DNA from: Lysinibacillus odysseyi 34hs-1 = NBRC 100172
GTDB lineage: Bacteria > Bacillota > Bacilli > Bacillales_A > Planococcaceae
Reading direction: 5' to 3'
Assembly (NCBI RefSeq): GCF_001591965.1
Contig: NZ_BCVX01000005.1
Location: 62,001-126,000, forward strand
Length of the DNA stretch: 64,000 bases
Of this stretch, positions 8,007 to 15,873 are shown piece by piece. The notes beneath the pieces are model-generated. The model saw only the letters and a list, made by a program, of their open reading frames with translations, did not search any database and was not told the DNA's origin. Position 1 is the stretch's first letter. Each line of letters starts with the position of its first letter. The translations under genes and the position numbers were made by a program.

Positions 8007-8867
8007 TCATTTCATATCCATCCATGGATCTATATAATGGACAGCAATTCCGCTGAATGCAGGGTTTTGTCTATAGGCAGCCGTTACTTTATCTGTTTCA
8101 TTCTTCAGCTCGTACTTGGACATCCCGGCAAAACTTATATAGGTGCCTTCATCCGAGGAGAGTGTTTCAACACCTACGGCTACTTTCTTGCCCTTTTCCT
8201 GCGCATAGGACAGCTCTGTTTCCACAAGCCCGATTATTCCATTTTCACCTTCTGCCTGATTACGATAGGCCATCAGTGTTACGACGTCTGCCGTGTCAAT
8301 AATCCATTCACTTACAAGCCCTTTACCATAGGCATTTTCGTATGGAATCGTATCAAACCAAAATGGTATGTCTACCTCGAAAGCAAGATTTTGCCCGGTT
8401 GTAAATTGCCGGAGTATGCTTACTATATCAAAGTAATTTTGTATGACTTGCTGGCGGTCTGTAGTCCACTGCTCAAGCAAATAGGGCTCTACATCAATAT
8501 GAATGCCAGCCAGAAGGGGCTCTTCCTGCTGGAGCTGTTCGACCCACTCCATAAATACTTCAGCAGGCTGCCTGTTCTCTCCCCAGCCTCTTCCTCCATC
8601 CAATGCATACACAGCAATATCAGCGGCACGTACCTTTTCAAAAAAAGTACGATATATTTCATTCGGCACTTCCACATCGACTTGTACAAATACCTTTTTT
8701 ACCCCCTGCTCCTGCATGAAGGCGATATACTCCTCCCCCTTACTGTCCAGTAAATAAGGGTTCCAAATCCATGTTGCGCTGTTTTCTATCATTGTTGTCG
8801 AGCTAAATCCCTTTATCACAAACATCAAAACCATTACAATTATTAAGAATGACCATTTCTTTTTCAT
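8007..8867 (-). CDS. Putative extracellular glycoside-hydrolase-like (TIM barrel) protein
   Basis: The 286-residue protein has an N-terminal signal or anchor (KKKWSFLIIVMVLMFVIKGF) and an outside domain. The acidic motif GIHIDVEPYL at about residue 130, preceded by alternating beta strands and helices (VKKVFVQVDVEV), resembles the strand-end acids of glycoside hydrolase barrels. The exact family is not recognised. The start is ATG 8867 behind AAAGGAA. An in-frame start 38 codons upstream is antisense to the next gene and was rejected. It lies head to head with the gene at 8894, with 26 bases between start codons. Substrate unknown. Confidence 0.6.
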   Translation of the reverse strand: MKKKWSFLIIVMVLMFVIKGFSSTTMIENSATWIWNPYLLDSKGEEYIAFMQEQGVKKVFVQVDVEVPNEIYRTFFEKVRAADIAVYALDGGRGWGENRQPAEVFMEWVEQLQQEEPLLAGIHIDVEPYLLEQWTTDRQQVIQNYFDIVSILRQFTTGQNLAFEVDIPFWFDTIPYENAYGKGLVSEWIIDTADVVTLMAYRNQAEGENGIIGLVETELSYAQEKGKKVAVGVETLSSDEGTYISFAGMSKYELKNETDKVTAAYRQNPAFSGIAVHYIDPWMDMK

Positions 8868-8893
8868 ATAATTCCTTTCTATGGAGGGTAACC

Positions 8894-9310
8894 ATGCGCT
8901 TATGGCATCATGAAATGATCGATCTTCTTCCGAAATCCCAGCTTTTAGCCCAGTGGCGGGAGCTGAATAGTATTTTTGCAAAAGAAGATCGGCATATTTT
9001 AATCAATTACATCTATGAATACCCAAAAGAACATCTTTTTGTTTATACAAGCTCTATTTTACAGGAAATGCGTGCCAGAAACATCAATATTCGGACAATT
9101 GATAAAATGAAATGCTATTTTTCTGATATCGATCCAAACAACATCATTCATGAGCCATTTTCAGGGCATCATGATGATGAATACTTTGAAATTTGCTACT
9201 TTAATTTGAAGGAAAAATTTCTGCGGGGACAGAAAGATTTTGAGAGAGAACGTTTTGATAAGCTAGAGGACCGATACAAGACTATTCAAGCAAAAAAAGA
9301 CATGGTATGA
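8894..9310 (+). CDS. Pyrimidine-dimer glycosylase-like protein (TIGR02328/Pyr_excise family)
   Basis: The 138-residue protein begins MRLWHHEMIDLLPKSQLLAQ. This N-terminal block is characteristic of TIGR02328, which is related to the T4 endonuclease V fold. Whether it cleaves DNA is not shown. The N-terminal threonine nucleophile of T4 endonuclease V is absent, since the second residue is arginine. ATG 8894 is five bases after GGAGGG. The C-terminus is charged and helical. Divergent from the glycoside-hydrolase-like gene with only 26 bases between starts. Confidence 0.65.
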   Translation: MRLWHHEMIDLLPKSQLLAQWRELNSIFAKEDRHILINYIYEYPKEHLFVYTSSILQEMRARNINIRTIDKMKCYFSDIDPNNIIHEPFSGHHDDEYFEICYFNLKEKFLRGQKDFERERFDKLEDRYKTIQAKKDMV

Positions 9311-9371
9311 TGAACCTTTAGGACAGAAACACGTCGATATTATGAATATATTGTTTTGGAGTTGATTCAAT

Positions 9372-9992
9372 TTGTTAGATGCAATCATTATGCCAATGAT
9401 TGAGTTTTTTAAAGGATTAGGCTATTTCGGGGTTGCCCTTGCTCTTTGTTTTGAATTTATCCCTGCTGAAGCTGTGCTTCCGCTGGCAGGCTATTGGATT
9501 TCACAAGGGGAATACAATTACTATCTAATGGTACTTGCCGGGACAATCGGTGGAACGATTGGGCCGCTTACATTGTATATGCTTGGCCGTTTCGGTGGAC
9601 GACCTCTTGCTGTGAAATACGGGAAGTACTTTTTAGTAAATGAAAAGCAGCTGAATGCAGCGGATGTATTCTTTGCCAAATACGGGGCAGGTGTTGCCTT
9701 CTTTGCACGCTTTATGCCGATTGTGCGGACAGCTATTTCCGTTCCTTGCGGGATGATGAAAATGTCGGTTTGGAAATTCTCCGCCTATACCTTTGCGGCG
9801 ATGCTGCCGATTACAGCGCTTTATGTATATCTCGGAATCAAACTTGGAGAGAACTGGAAACAAGCCGGAGAATTATTTAAGGACTATTTACAGCCGTTCG
9901 TCATCATCATTGTTGTGCTGTTAGTAATTTATGGTATTTATAAATACCGCCAAAAATTGCTGGAACGCAAACTGCATTTGAAAGATAAATAA
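9372..9992 (+). CDS. DedA-family membrane protein
   Basis: Integral membrane protein of 206 residues. It carries the DedA/VTT signature: an acidic EFIPAEAVLPLAGY stretch at about residues 27-40 and FFARFMPIVRTAISVPCG at about 115-132, whose arginines are important in characterised members. Recent work links the family to lipid carrier (undecaprenyl phosphate, phosphatidylethanolamine) flipping. The start is probably TTG 9372 after GGAG. ATG 9390 has no SD. Another DedA paralog is at 32.6 kb. Confidence 0.88.
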   Translation: MLDAIIMPMIEFFKGLGYFGVALALCFEFIPAEAVLPLAGYWISQGEYNYYLMVLAGTIGGTIGPLTLYMLGRFGGRPLAVKYGKYFLVNEKQLNAADVFFAKYGAGVAFFARFMPIVRTAISVPCGMMKMSVWKFSAYTFAAMLPITALYVYLGIKLGENWKQAGELFKDYLQPFVIIIVVLLVIYGIYKYRQKLLERKLHLKDK

Positions 9993-9997
9993 TAGTA

Positions 9998-10029
9998 AGC
10001 GCTGCTGGCGTATGCTGGCAGCGCTTTTT
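9998..10029 (+). terminator. Terminator of the dedA-like gene
   Basis: AGCGCTGC pairs with GCAGCGCT, followed by TTTTT. Confidence 0.8.
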
Positions 10030-10083
10030 ATGTGCTTTTATTTCATAGGGACATTTCTGTTAACACCTCCTTTAGCTTTTCCA

Positions 10084-10250
10084 TTACCTTTGATAATGCC
10101 AAGAGAGAATCTGCTGCAACAGTTCCTTAGCAGAGCCTTCCAATACGAGATTAAAATCCCTCTCAAAACCTTCTACTTCACGTTTGAAATAAACGAACCT
10201 GCCGCTTTTGGCTAATGATAAATATAACAGTAAGAATCTTTTCTTACTTT
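10084..10250 (-). pseudogene. Decayed coding remnant of unknown origin
   Basis: On the minus strand a stretch of about 50 codons without a start codon reads like protein (for example GRFVYFKREVEGFERDF and EGSAKELLQQILSWH) and ends at TAA 10086. On the plus strand just beyond lies a good SD with a five-codon ORF (ATG at 10271, stop at once). The 9993-10353 gap therefore looks like a junction of dead gene pieces. No family recognised. Confidence 0.3.
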
Positions 10251-10353
10251 CTAAAGGAGCAAAAATATTAATGGAAGAACTAAAGTAGAATGAAGGCGAG
10301 CTTTAAGGGCCAGCCACTCTTAAGGTTGTTATAGAGTGTTGTCTCTTAAATTT

Positions 10354-10683
10354 CTATGCTATAGGTGTTCCATTTTTAACAGGTGCATCTGGCTTTAAAA
10401 GTACTACGTCACCTTCTTCTGGGACACCCCCTATTACTAATACCTCAGACTTAAAGCCTGCGATACGTCTATGAGGGAAGTTTACTACTGCCACCACCTG
10501 TCTTCCAATAAGTTGTTCTGGTTTATATCTTTTGGTAATTTGTGCTGAAGACTGTTTAATGCCAATTTCCCCAAAGTCGATTTCTAGTTTTATAGCTGGT
10601 TTTCTAGCTTCGGGAAAAGGACTTGCCTTGATAATTGTGCCAACTCGAATATCTAGTTTTGTGAAATCTTCTATTTCTGCCAA
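10354..10683 (-). CDS. csaA: CsaA, tRNA-binding-domain export chaperone
   Basis: The 109-residue homodimeric protein has the tRNA-binding (EMAP/MetRS C-terminal) OB fold. The conserved cores [18 protein letters not shown] and [15 protein letters not shown] are near-identical to B. subtilis CsaA, which binds secretory preproteins and SecA. The start is TTG 10683, seven bases after AAAGGTGG, giving an N-terminus that aligns with B. subtilis MAVIDDF. An in-frame GTG at 10695 lies inside the SD itself. Monocistronic. Confidence 0.92.
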   Translation of the reverse strand: MAEIEDFTKLDIRVGTIIKASPFPEARKPAIKLEIDFGEIGIKQSSAQITKRYKPEQLIGRQVVAVVNFPHRRIAGFKSEVLVIGGVPEEGDVVLLKPDAPVKNGTPIA

Positions 10684-10895
10684 ACCGATAACCACCTTTT
10701 TAAAATTTTATGAACCTGGCTTTAGTCATGTCTCATATATTCGGAAGAGCATATTAAAACCGAGAGTATTATTGCAAAGTAATGTTCAAAAAAGGAGAAA
10801 TAGCTCCTTTCATTTTGCTTACGTTTAAAAAAGGATATGTAAACTTATAGTAAGGAACTTTCCAACTAATTTCTTTACCAAATTTAATATCCCAT

Positions 10896-11597
10896 TTATC
10901 CTTTATTAAGGAATCTATACTTTTGCGGGGATAACCCCTCAAATTTAACAAACCATCGTGTAAACGAGGAAGAATTTACAAAACCTAACTCCTCACTAAT
11001 CCTAGTCATAGACCATACTGTTGAATTCAGTAGGTTTTTAGCCTCTTGCAAACGGATTCCGGCTATATAATCTTTGGGACTTTTTCCAGTTTTCCTCTTA
11101 AACCATACTGAGCAATATACTGGATGGTAATGCTCTATTTTAGCTAAAGTTTCTAATTTAATTGGCTCTCTAAAATGTTTATGAATATAATCGATTGAGG
11201 GAGAATTAGTTATTTGAAATTGATTAGTTATATATCTAGTTAAATCTATTAAAGCGGAAGTACCCTCTTTATTCTTTGACTCCTCCATAAGCAAATAACG
11301 GATTGAAGCCCATTTTTTATCCATCGGAGTATACATACTACTTGTATCATCCGGCAAAAACTGCAATGGAATATCTAAGATTAAGAACTCATTCCTGTCT
11401 AGTGCACGAAAGGTATGTTCAAACCGCGGTGGAAGATAAAAACAGTAATCTAAGTCAAGTTCTATCTCTTGCCACGGTGTTATTATCTCTAAGGAACCTT
11501 GTAATGGAAAAAGGAATTGCCCGTATTCATGTTGGTGTGAATGAAACTCTCTAGAATATGACCTTTTCTCACATAAGATTTGATTGAAACTTTCCAT
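10896..11597 (-). CDS. AraC-family transcriptional regulator with N-terminal cupin
   Basis: 233 residues. The N-terminal half is a cupin-type sensor (HSHQHEYGQFLFPLQGSLEI). The C-terminal third carries two HTH motifs, with the AraC signature ending in GFVNSSSFTRWFVKFEGLSPQKYR. The start at ATG 11597 is supported by AGGAG seven bases upstream; ATG 11615 has none. AraC regulators of this layout usually control sugar or polysaccharide use. The beta-helix protein gene directly upstream on the same strand is a conceivable target. Effector unknown. Confidence 0.82.
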   Translation of the reverse strand: MESFNQILCEKRSYSREFHSHQHEYGQFLFPLQGSLEIITPWQEIELDLDYCFYLPPRFEHTFRALDRNEFLILDIPLQFLPDDTSSMYTPMDKKWASIRYLLMEESKNKEGTSALIDLTRYITNQFQITNSPSIDYIHKHFREPIKLETLAKIEHYHPVYCSVWFKRKTGKSPKDYIAGIRLQEAKNLLNSTVWSMTRISEELGFVNSSSFTRWFVKFEGLSPQKYRFLNKG

Positions 11598-11755
11598 ACT
11601 TCCGCTCCTATTCATTAATATATTGTAGAACTTTAAATCAGAAATATATAAAGAGTTGGGGAAAAGGCCTTCACACTACAAATAAGAGCAATGCGAGTGC
11701 AATGTATTATAAATATTAAGGAAAATCGAAAGAACTAGAACATTAAAATACAAAA

Positions 11756-13153
11756 TTAGAAGACAATTTTTTTAGCGGGCGAATCTTTTTTCAGCCTAAA
11801 ATCATATTTATTGGCATTTTGATATTTTGGATCTATATAACGTGATTTCTCATCACTTTTTGAGGCTTTTAGAAATTCGGGAAACGATATATATTCCTCC
11901 CCTTTCCATATCCAAATACCGGTTTCTCCTTTTTCCTTATGGAATATATTCTTTTGTAGCTTATTTTTTTGATTGGTTGCAAAATAGTTGGAGATGAAAA
12001 TCCGTGATGGCCCAGCAGTTACAATATTTCTTTCAATTACATTATTTTTTGTATCATATTGTAATAATAGCTGTCCCCCATCCAGCCCTTTTGTGTCGTT
12101 TCGATAAAGAATATTTTGAGAGATAGTAGAATTGATTGTACCTCCCCGCTCTTCATCATACCCACCAATCGATATCCCGGTATAAAAATTTTCATAAATA
12201 GTATTATTTATTATCTTAATATTATCGGCGTATTTTTTAGCATGCTCCGAGGTTGCTTCAATTCCAATATCACTTTTATAAACAGTATTCTTTTCAATGG
12301 TTATATTCTTTCCACCATCTACATAAATTCCGCCAGCAGAATAATCCTCCCCATAGGCTGGATTACCGTAAGAGGATATTTCATAAACTATATTATTTTT
12401 TACTATGCCATTTCGCACATAGTCCACTTTTTTATCATTAGAAGTGCCTTCATAACCTATCAGATCAATCCCGATATTATCACTCCGGCGAACAATATTA
12501 TTCTCCACTTTAAAACCATCAATATTTCCATTTAAAACAAGAGATTCACTTAACCCGAGTTTTAAATCCTCCAGCGTATTATTTACAATATTTATATCTT
12601 TTATTGTGCCAGTTCCGTATATAGCGATCCCATGGGCATTCCCATCATCCGCATAGGTTTCAATGTGCCGCACATTATTATTTTCTAGTGTAATATGGCT
12701 GCTCGTGCCTGTTACATAAATCCCCATTACTGTTTCGTCTTCTAGGTCAGTAGATAAATCCTGGATAGTTAGTCCACTGATGGTCACGTAATTTTTATTA
12801 TTTATCGTCACTAAGGCGGTATCCCCTTCAGCATCCTTTATATTCTTTCCGCTAAGAACTACCTTCTCCTCGTTGTAGGCTTTAAATATAATTGGTTTTG
12901 AATTGGTACCGCTATGTTTTACGACAAGTTTTTCATGATAATCTCCTTTTCGTATAAAGACGGTAGTACCCGCATTTGCTTCTGACGCTGCTTTTTTTAG
13001 TGTGCGAAATGGCTTTGATTTTGTACCGACATTTTGATCACTTCCATTTGTCGCAACATAAATAGCCTGAACCTTCTTCTCCTCTTTATTGGTTAAAACA
13101 AATACAGCCACCATAGCAACTGCAGCTAAGAGGATAAAATAAATGGTTTTCAT
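11756..13153 (-). CDS. Secreted right-handed beta-helix (pectate-lyase-like) protein
   Basis: The 465-residue protein has an N-terminal signal or anchor (residues 1-20). A DUF1565-type start (IYVATNGSDQNVGTKSKPFRTL) follows, then many parallel beta-helix coils with asparagine-rich turns (ENNNVRHIE, VNNTLEDL, EKNTVYKSDIGIEA, INNTIYEN). This architecture is shared by pectate lyases, alginate epimerases and polysaccharide-binding proteins. I cannot identify catalytic residues, so lyase activity is only possible. ATG 13153 follows AAGGAA. Together with the AraC gene and the sialic acid cluster it suggests an organism that meets complex glycans. Confidence 0.75.
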   Translation of the reverse strand: MKTIYFILLAAVAMVAVFVLTNKEEKKVQAIYVATNGSDQNVGTKSKPFRTLKKAASEANAGTTVFIRKGDYHEKLVVKHSGTNSKPIIFKAYNEEKVVLSGKNIKDAEGDTALVTINNKNYVTISGLTIQDLSTDLEDETVMGIYVTGTSSHITLENNNVRHIETYADDGNAHGIAIYGTGTIKDINIVNNTLEDLKLGLSESLVLNGNIDGFKVENNIVRRSDNIGIDLIGYEGTSNDKKVDYVRNGIVKNNIVYEISSYGNPAYGEDYSAGGIYVDGGKNITIEKNTVYKSDIGIEATSEHAKKYADNIKIINNTIYENFYTGISIGGYDEERGGTINSTISQNILYRNDTKGLDGGQLLLQYDTKNNVIERNIVTAGPSRIFISNYFATNQKNKLQKNIFHKEKGETGIWIWKGEEYISFPEFLKASKSDEKSRYIDPKYQNANKYDFRLKKDSPAKKIVF

Positions 13154-13289
13154 TCAATCATTCCTTATTGAATATATTTCTTAACTTTCATACTATATTG
13201 AAGATACATCAATATAGCAAAAAACTTAAAATGTAGAACAGGATGGACATAGGTTTTTGGTTCGTTAAACAAAAGATACTGTAGTATGT

Positions 13290-13448
13290 TTACAATAACC
13301 GAGCCTTTTGGCGAAGTCTGTATTGATCGTTGTCTTCTTTCGGGATACTATTGAATGCTATCTTCTCTAGAGATAGATTATTTGAATTACATACTACAGA
13401 GGTAGATGCTAAGAATGTTATTACTGAAAGAAACACTAATTTCCTCAT
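13290..13448 (-). CDS. Small exported peptide, 52 residues
   Basis: Starts at ATG 13448 behind GGAGAGA. Residues 1-20 form a clear signal peptide (MRKLVFLSVITFLASTSVVC). The remaining 32 residues are polar and end in the basic stretch RLRQKARLL. An in-frame start 16 codons upstream has a weaker SD. A good promoter with an overlapping palindrome lies upstream, so it looks expressed and regulated. The size and layout recall secreted signalling peptides (Phr-like), but no cognate Rap/RRNPP receptor is in the window. Alternatively the signal could end at the cysteine as a lipoprotein. Function unknown. Confidence 0.55.
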   Translation of the reverse strand: MRKLVFLSVITFLASTSVVCNSNNLSLEKIAFNSIPKEDNDQYRLRQKARLL

Positions 13449-13512
13449 ATGTCTCTCTCCACTAACATTTTTATAGAAGGGCAATTTTTCATTCACTCTT
13501 CTTCAACGTAAC

Positions 13513-13525
13513 TACTACGGTAGTA
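13513..13525. promoter_or_regulatory. Palindrome overlapping the small-peptide promoter
   Basis: TACTACGGTAGTA is a perfect 13-base palindrome around a central G. It overlaps the -10 region and start site of the promoter at 13522-13550, so a bound dimer would block initiation. Confidence 0.4.
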
Positions 13526-13550
13526 TAAGCGTAATTCTCCATAATCCCAA
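13522..13550 (-). promoter_or_regulatory. Promoter of the small exported peptide gene
   Basis: TTGGGA (13550-13545), 17 bases, TATACT (13527-13522) on the minus strand, giving a leader of about 65 bases. Confidence 0.5.
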
Positions 13551-13723
13551 CTGTGTTATATACATATATATTTACTTTTCTCAAAATGGAGTCCTATAGC
13601 AAAAGGAGGCACAATCCTTTTTCAAGAATCGCGCCTGATTGTTAAAGTTACATATATTTATTGCACTAATAATAATTCACATCTTCCCCGTCAAAATTAT
13701 CTATTAACACCTATCAATCCACA

Positions 13724-13755
13724 CCGAACTTGTCAGTTACGGCTGACAAGTTCGG
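13724..13755. repeat. Perfect 13-bp inverted repeat
   Basis: CCGAACTTGTCAG and CTGACAAGTTCGG are separated by six bases. It lies downstream of the sigma/anti-sigma operon without a T run on either side. It could be a weak terminator, an mRNA-stabilising hairpin or a protein site. The rest of 13449-13796 shows only the peptide promoter. Confidence 0.6.
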
Positions 13756-13796
13756 CGCAGACTATAGAAATCACTGAGTGGCGGGTATATGAGTCT

Positions 13797-14483
13797 TTAA
13801 TTTATATCATCTATTGTCAATTCCTGGTCCGAAGTAAAGCTGACGTACTCATAATTTTCTTCCCCGTTCACCATACTGCGATACCCTGCCTCGGTCAGAT
13901 AATAATCGATCGATTCTTCATTTAACAGCTCCTGCATAGTCCTGCACTGCTGCAATATTTGTTCTTTCGTCAAATCGCCTTTTTCAATTTCCAGCATAAT
14001 GAGAATCGGCTTCGGTGTTTTCAACTGCGGCGTCCATTCCTCAGCAATTTTACTGTATACTTCCACATCAGTATCCACTGAGCCGACTTCCGGCACTTTT
14101 TCTTGGAGGAGCGTTAGAATATACTGCTCTGCCTCTTCGTTTAGTTTTTTGGATGCTTCTTTGTCTATGTTGGATTCATGAATCGTATCACTATAAACTT
14201 CATACGGTTCGAGAGCGGAGACATAGAACGTATAGGTAGTTTCAACTGCTGTTGGGTCTTTTTTCACTACTTTAAACTCATAAGTACCATCAGTCCATCC
14301 ATACCCTACCGACCGCTTGATTTCGTAGTCCATGTCCGGATACGTTTGTTCTAAAAATTCTTCCAGACTCTCCTTTGCTTTGTGTTTGGCAATTGTATTT
14401 CCGCTCATTTGCATATAAGCGAACACGAGTATGGCAATTAATGAAATTGCAAGCACACCGTATATTATTTTCTTTTTCATCAT
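13797..14483 (-). CDS. Membrane-anchored YfjL-like protein of the ECF operon
   Basis: 228 residues with one N-terminal membrane segment (about residues 5-26) and an outside domain rich in E, Y and T (YPDMDYEIKRSVGYGW). This type is found in bacilli next to sigma factors and with other small exported proteins (YfjL-like). It starts immediately after the anti-sigma stop codon (14484), so it is third in the operon sigma / anti-sigma / this protein. A role in sensing or envelope response is inferred from position only. Confidence 0.6.
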   Translation of the reverse strand: MMKKKIIYGVLAISLIAILVFAYMQMSGNTIAKHKAKESLEEFLEQTYPDMDYEIKRSVGYGWTDGTYEFKVVKKDPTAVETTYTFYVSALEPYEVYSDTIHESNIDKEASKKLNEEAEQYILTLLQEKVPEVGSVDTDVEVYSKIAEEWTPQLKTPKPILIMLEIEKGDLTKEQILQQCRTMQELLNEESIDYYLTEAGYRSMVNGEENYEYVSFTSDQELTIDDIN

Positions 14484-15032
14484 TCATTTTTCCTCTCTTA
14501 TTTTAAGAATGCAAAAGCCGATAATGATTCCGACAAAAGTAACCAGCAGGTGGACAATTAAGTTAGTCAGTGCTATTTGAAGAACTTCCGAAAAACTTTC
14601 AGCATAATATTCGCCGAACCAATCCGTCATATATAATAGGCAACTCCATATGAAATTCGGTACGCCCGCAAGCAGGACGGCAACGAGTACCGATCGATAA
14701 AACAGATACGTGACCGTACCCAAAATGGCATAGGTCAGGATAAAGCCACTATTATCATTCATAATGGTCGTGCTCATCGCCAATATAAAGGCAATTGCTA
14801 CAAAGAAAATCTGTATTGTTGTCAATTTCACCGTTATATTCCGAATCATTTTTTTAGAAGCACCGCCGGGTTTTACTTCCGCAGGCAGTGGAATTTGTGA
14901 TTGTTCCGCTATATGCCGGCATTCTTGGCAGCTTTGCAGATGTTCCTCAACAAACCGTTGAGTATCGGGTTGCAATAATTCCTCTTCATATAAAGGTAGT
15001 AGATCTTGCGTCACCGAACATATAGTGTTCAT
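14484..15032 (-). CDS. Anti-sigma factor with zinc-finger (HC2) domain
   Basis: The 182-residue protein has an N-terminal ZAS zinc motif (EEHLQSCQECRHI, HxxxCxxC, at about residues 30-42), which should bind and hold the sigma factor at the membrane. About four hydrophobic segments follow (residues 70-175). ATG 15032 overlaps the sigma stop codon by four bases, so the two are translationally coupled. The multi-spanning membrane part suggests a membrane or envelope signal. The signal is unknown. Confidence 0.85.
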   Translation of the reverse strand: MNTICSVTQDLLPLYEEELLQPDTQRFVEEHLQSCQECRHIAEQSQIPLPAEVKPGGASKKMIRNITVKLTTIQIFFVAIAFILAMSTTIMNDNSGFILTYAILGTVTYLFYRSVLVAVLLAGVPNFIWSCLLYMTDWFGEYYAESFSEVLQIALTNLIVHLLVTFVGIIIGFCILKIREEK

Positions 15033-15523
15033 AAAGTATCCTCCATTGTTTTTTGAATTCTTAATTTTAAGCGGTGAAAGGTTACACGCGCATAATTTTC
15101 AGATTTACCGATTAATGCGCCAATATCTGCAAAACTCAGCTCCCCGTATATGCGCAGCAGTACAATTTCTCTCGCTGAATCCTCTAACTTTGAAATAAGA
15201 TGCAAAAGTCTTTTCGTATCCTCTTTGATTTCTGCTAGCTCTTCTAATGAGTGAATTTCCGTTTCTGGTACCGCAGAAAGTTTTTGCATTAGGCTAAGCT
15301 GATACTTGTTTTTGCGGTAATATTTCTTCAATAGGTTAGTTGCAATCGAAAACATCCAAGTCGATAAGGTGGAAGTGCCGTTAAATGATGCGATGTTTTT
15401 ACACGCCTCATAAAAGGTATCATGGCAAAGATCTTGGGCAGTTGCCTGATTTCCTGTCTTCGCATAAAAAAACGCATAGATTTTTGGTTGGATTTCTTCG
15501 TATTCTTCTTCTAGCTTTTTCAT
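15029..15523 (-). CDS. ECF-type RNA polymerase sigma factor
   Basis: The 164-residue sigma-70 family protein lacks region 1 and most of region 3. Region 2 includes TAQDLCHDTFYEACKN and STLSTWMFSIATNLLKKYYRK (about residues 27-70). Region 4 has LRIYGELSFADIGALIGKSENYARVTFHRLK (HTH, about 120-153). It directs RNA polymerase to a small regulon, probably including its own promoter. First gene of a three-gene operon with its anti-sigma. The ECF group is not assigned. Confidence 0.9.
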   Translation of the reverse strand: MKKLEEEYEEIQPKIYAFFYAKTGNQATAQDLCHDTFYEACKNIASFNGTSTLSTWMFSIATNLLKKYYRKNKYQLSLMQKLSAVPETEIHSLEELAEIKEDTKRLLHLISKLEDSAREIVLLRIYGELSFADIGALIGKSENYARVTFHRLKLRIQKTMEDTL

Positions 15524-15555
15524 AACGCCCTCTCTCTCTTGCTGTTCTTAGTATT

Positions 15556-15582
15556 AATACCTCGGTTACATGTTTCGTTACA
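15556..15582 (-). promoter_or_regulatory. Candidate autoregulated ECF promoter
   Basis: On the minus strand TGTAAC (15582-15577) carries the AAC core of ECF -35 elements, followed at 16 bases by GTATTA. It is about 35-60 bases upstream of the sigma ATG. A second TGTAAC copy lies 12 bases further on. Confidence 0.4.
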
Positions 15583-15832
15583 ACTTTTTGAAAAAATTAC
15601 TTCTCAATTACATATTTTAGAATCATTTTAGTATTTGTACCGTATATTTAATTGATAAATAGTTGCCAGCCTTAGAATTGAGTAGACTAAATGGATTTTC
15701 ATTTTCTCTTTCTTATAATTAGTTGTATGTAAAATGGTTTTCACATTAGGAATAACCTTATTGCTAGTAAGTTGCTTTTAAAAACCAATAAATATTTGGA
15801 AATAAATGTTTCAATGAGTTTTCTACAAATTA

Positions 15833-15866
15833 AATAAGGAAGGTGTCCTTGGACACCTTCCTTATT
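15833..15866. repeat. Perfect 16-bp-arm palindrome
   Basis: The arms AATAAGGAAGGTGTCC and GGACACCTTCCTTATT are separated by only TT. It lies just downstream of the decayed MFS gene. No T run follows on either strand, so it is an atypical terminator or a recognition site. Confidence 0.7.
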
Positions 15867-15873
15867 CCTATAT

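Noticed and set aside
8037-8753. 238-codon plus-strand open frame
   Set aside because: Antisense to the secreted hydrolase-like gene; cysteine- and tyrosine-rich shadow composition.
10769-10951. 60-codon open frame on the minus strand overlapping the end of the AraC gene
   Set aside because: No SD, and it overlaps the well-conserved AraC C-terminus in another frame.
11756-13153. Sialidase to go with the nan cluster
   Set aside because: The only secreted carbohydrate-type protein near is a beta-helix without Asp-box motifs, so it is not a sialidase.
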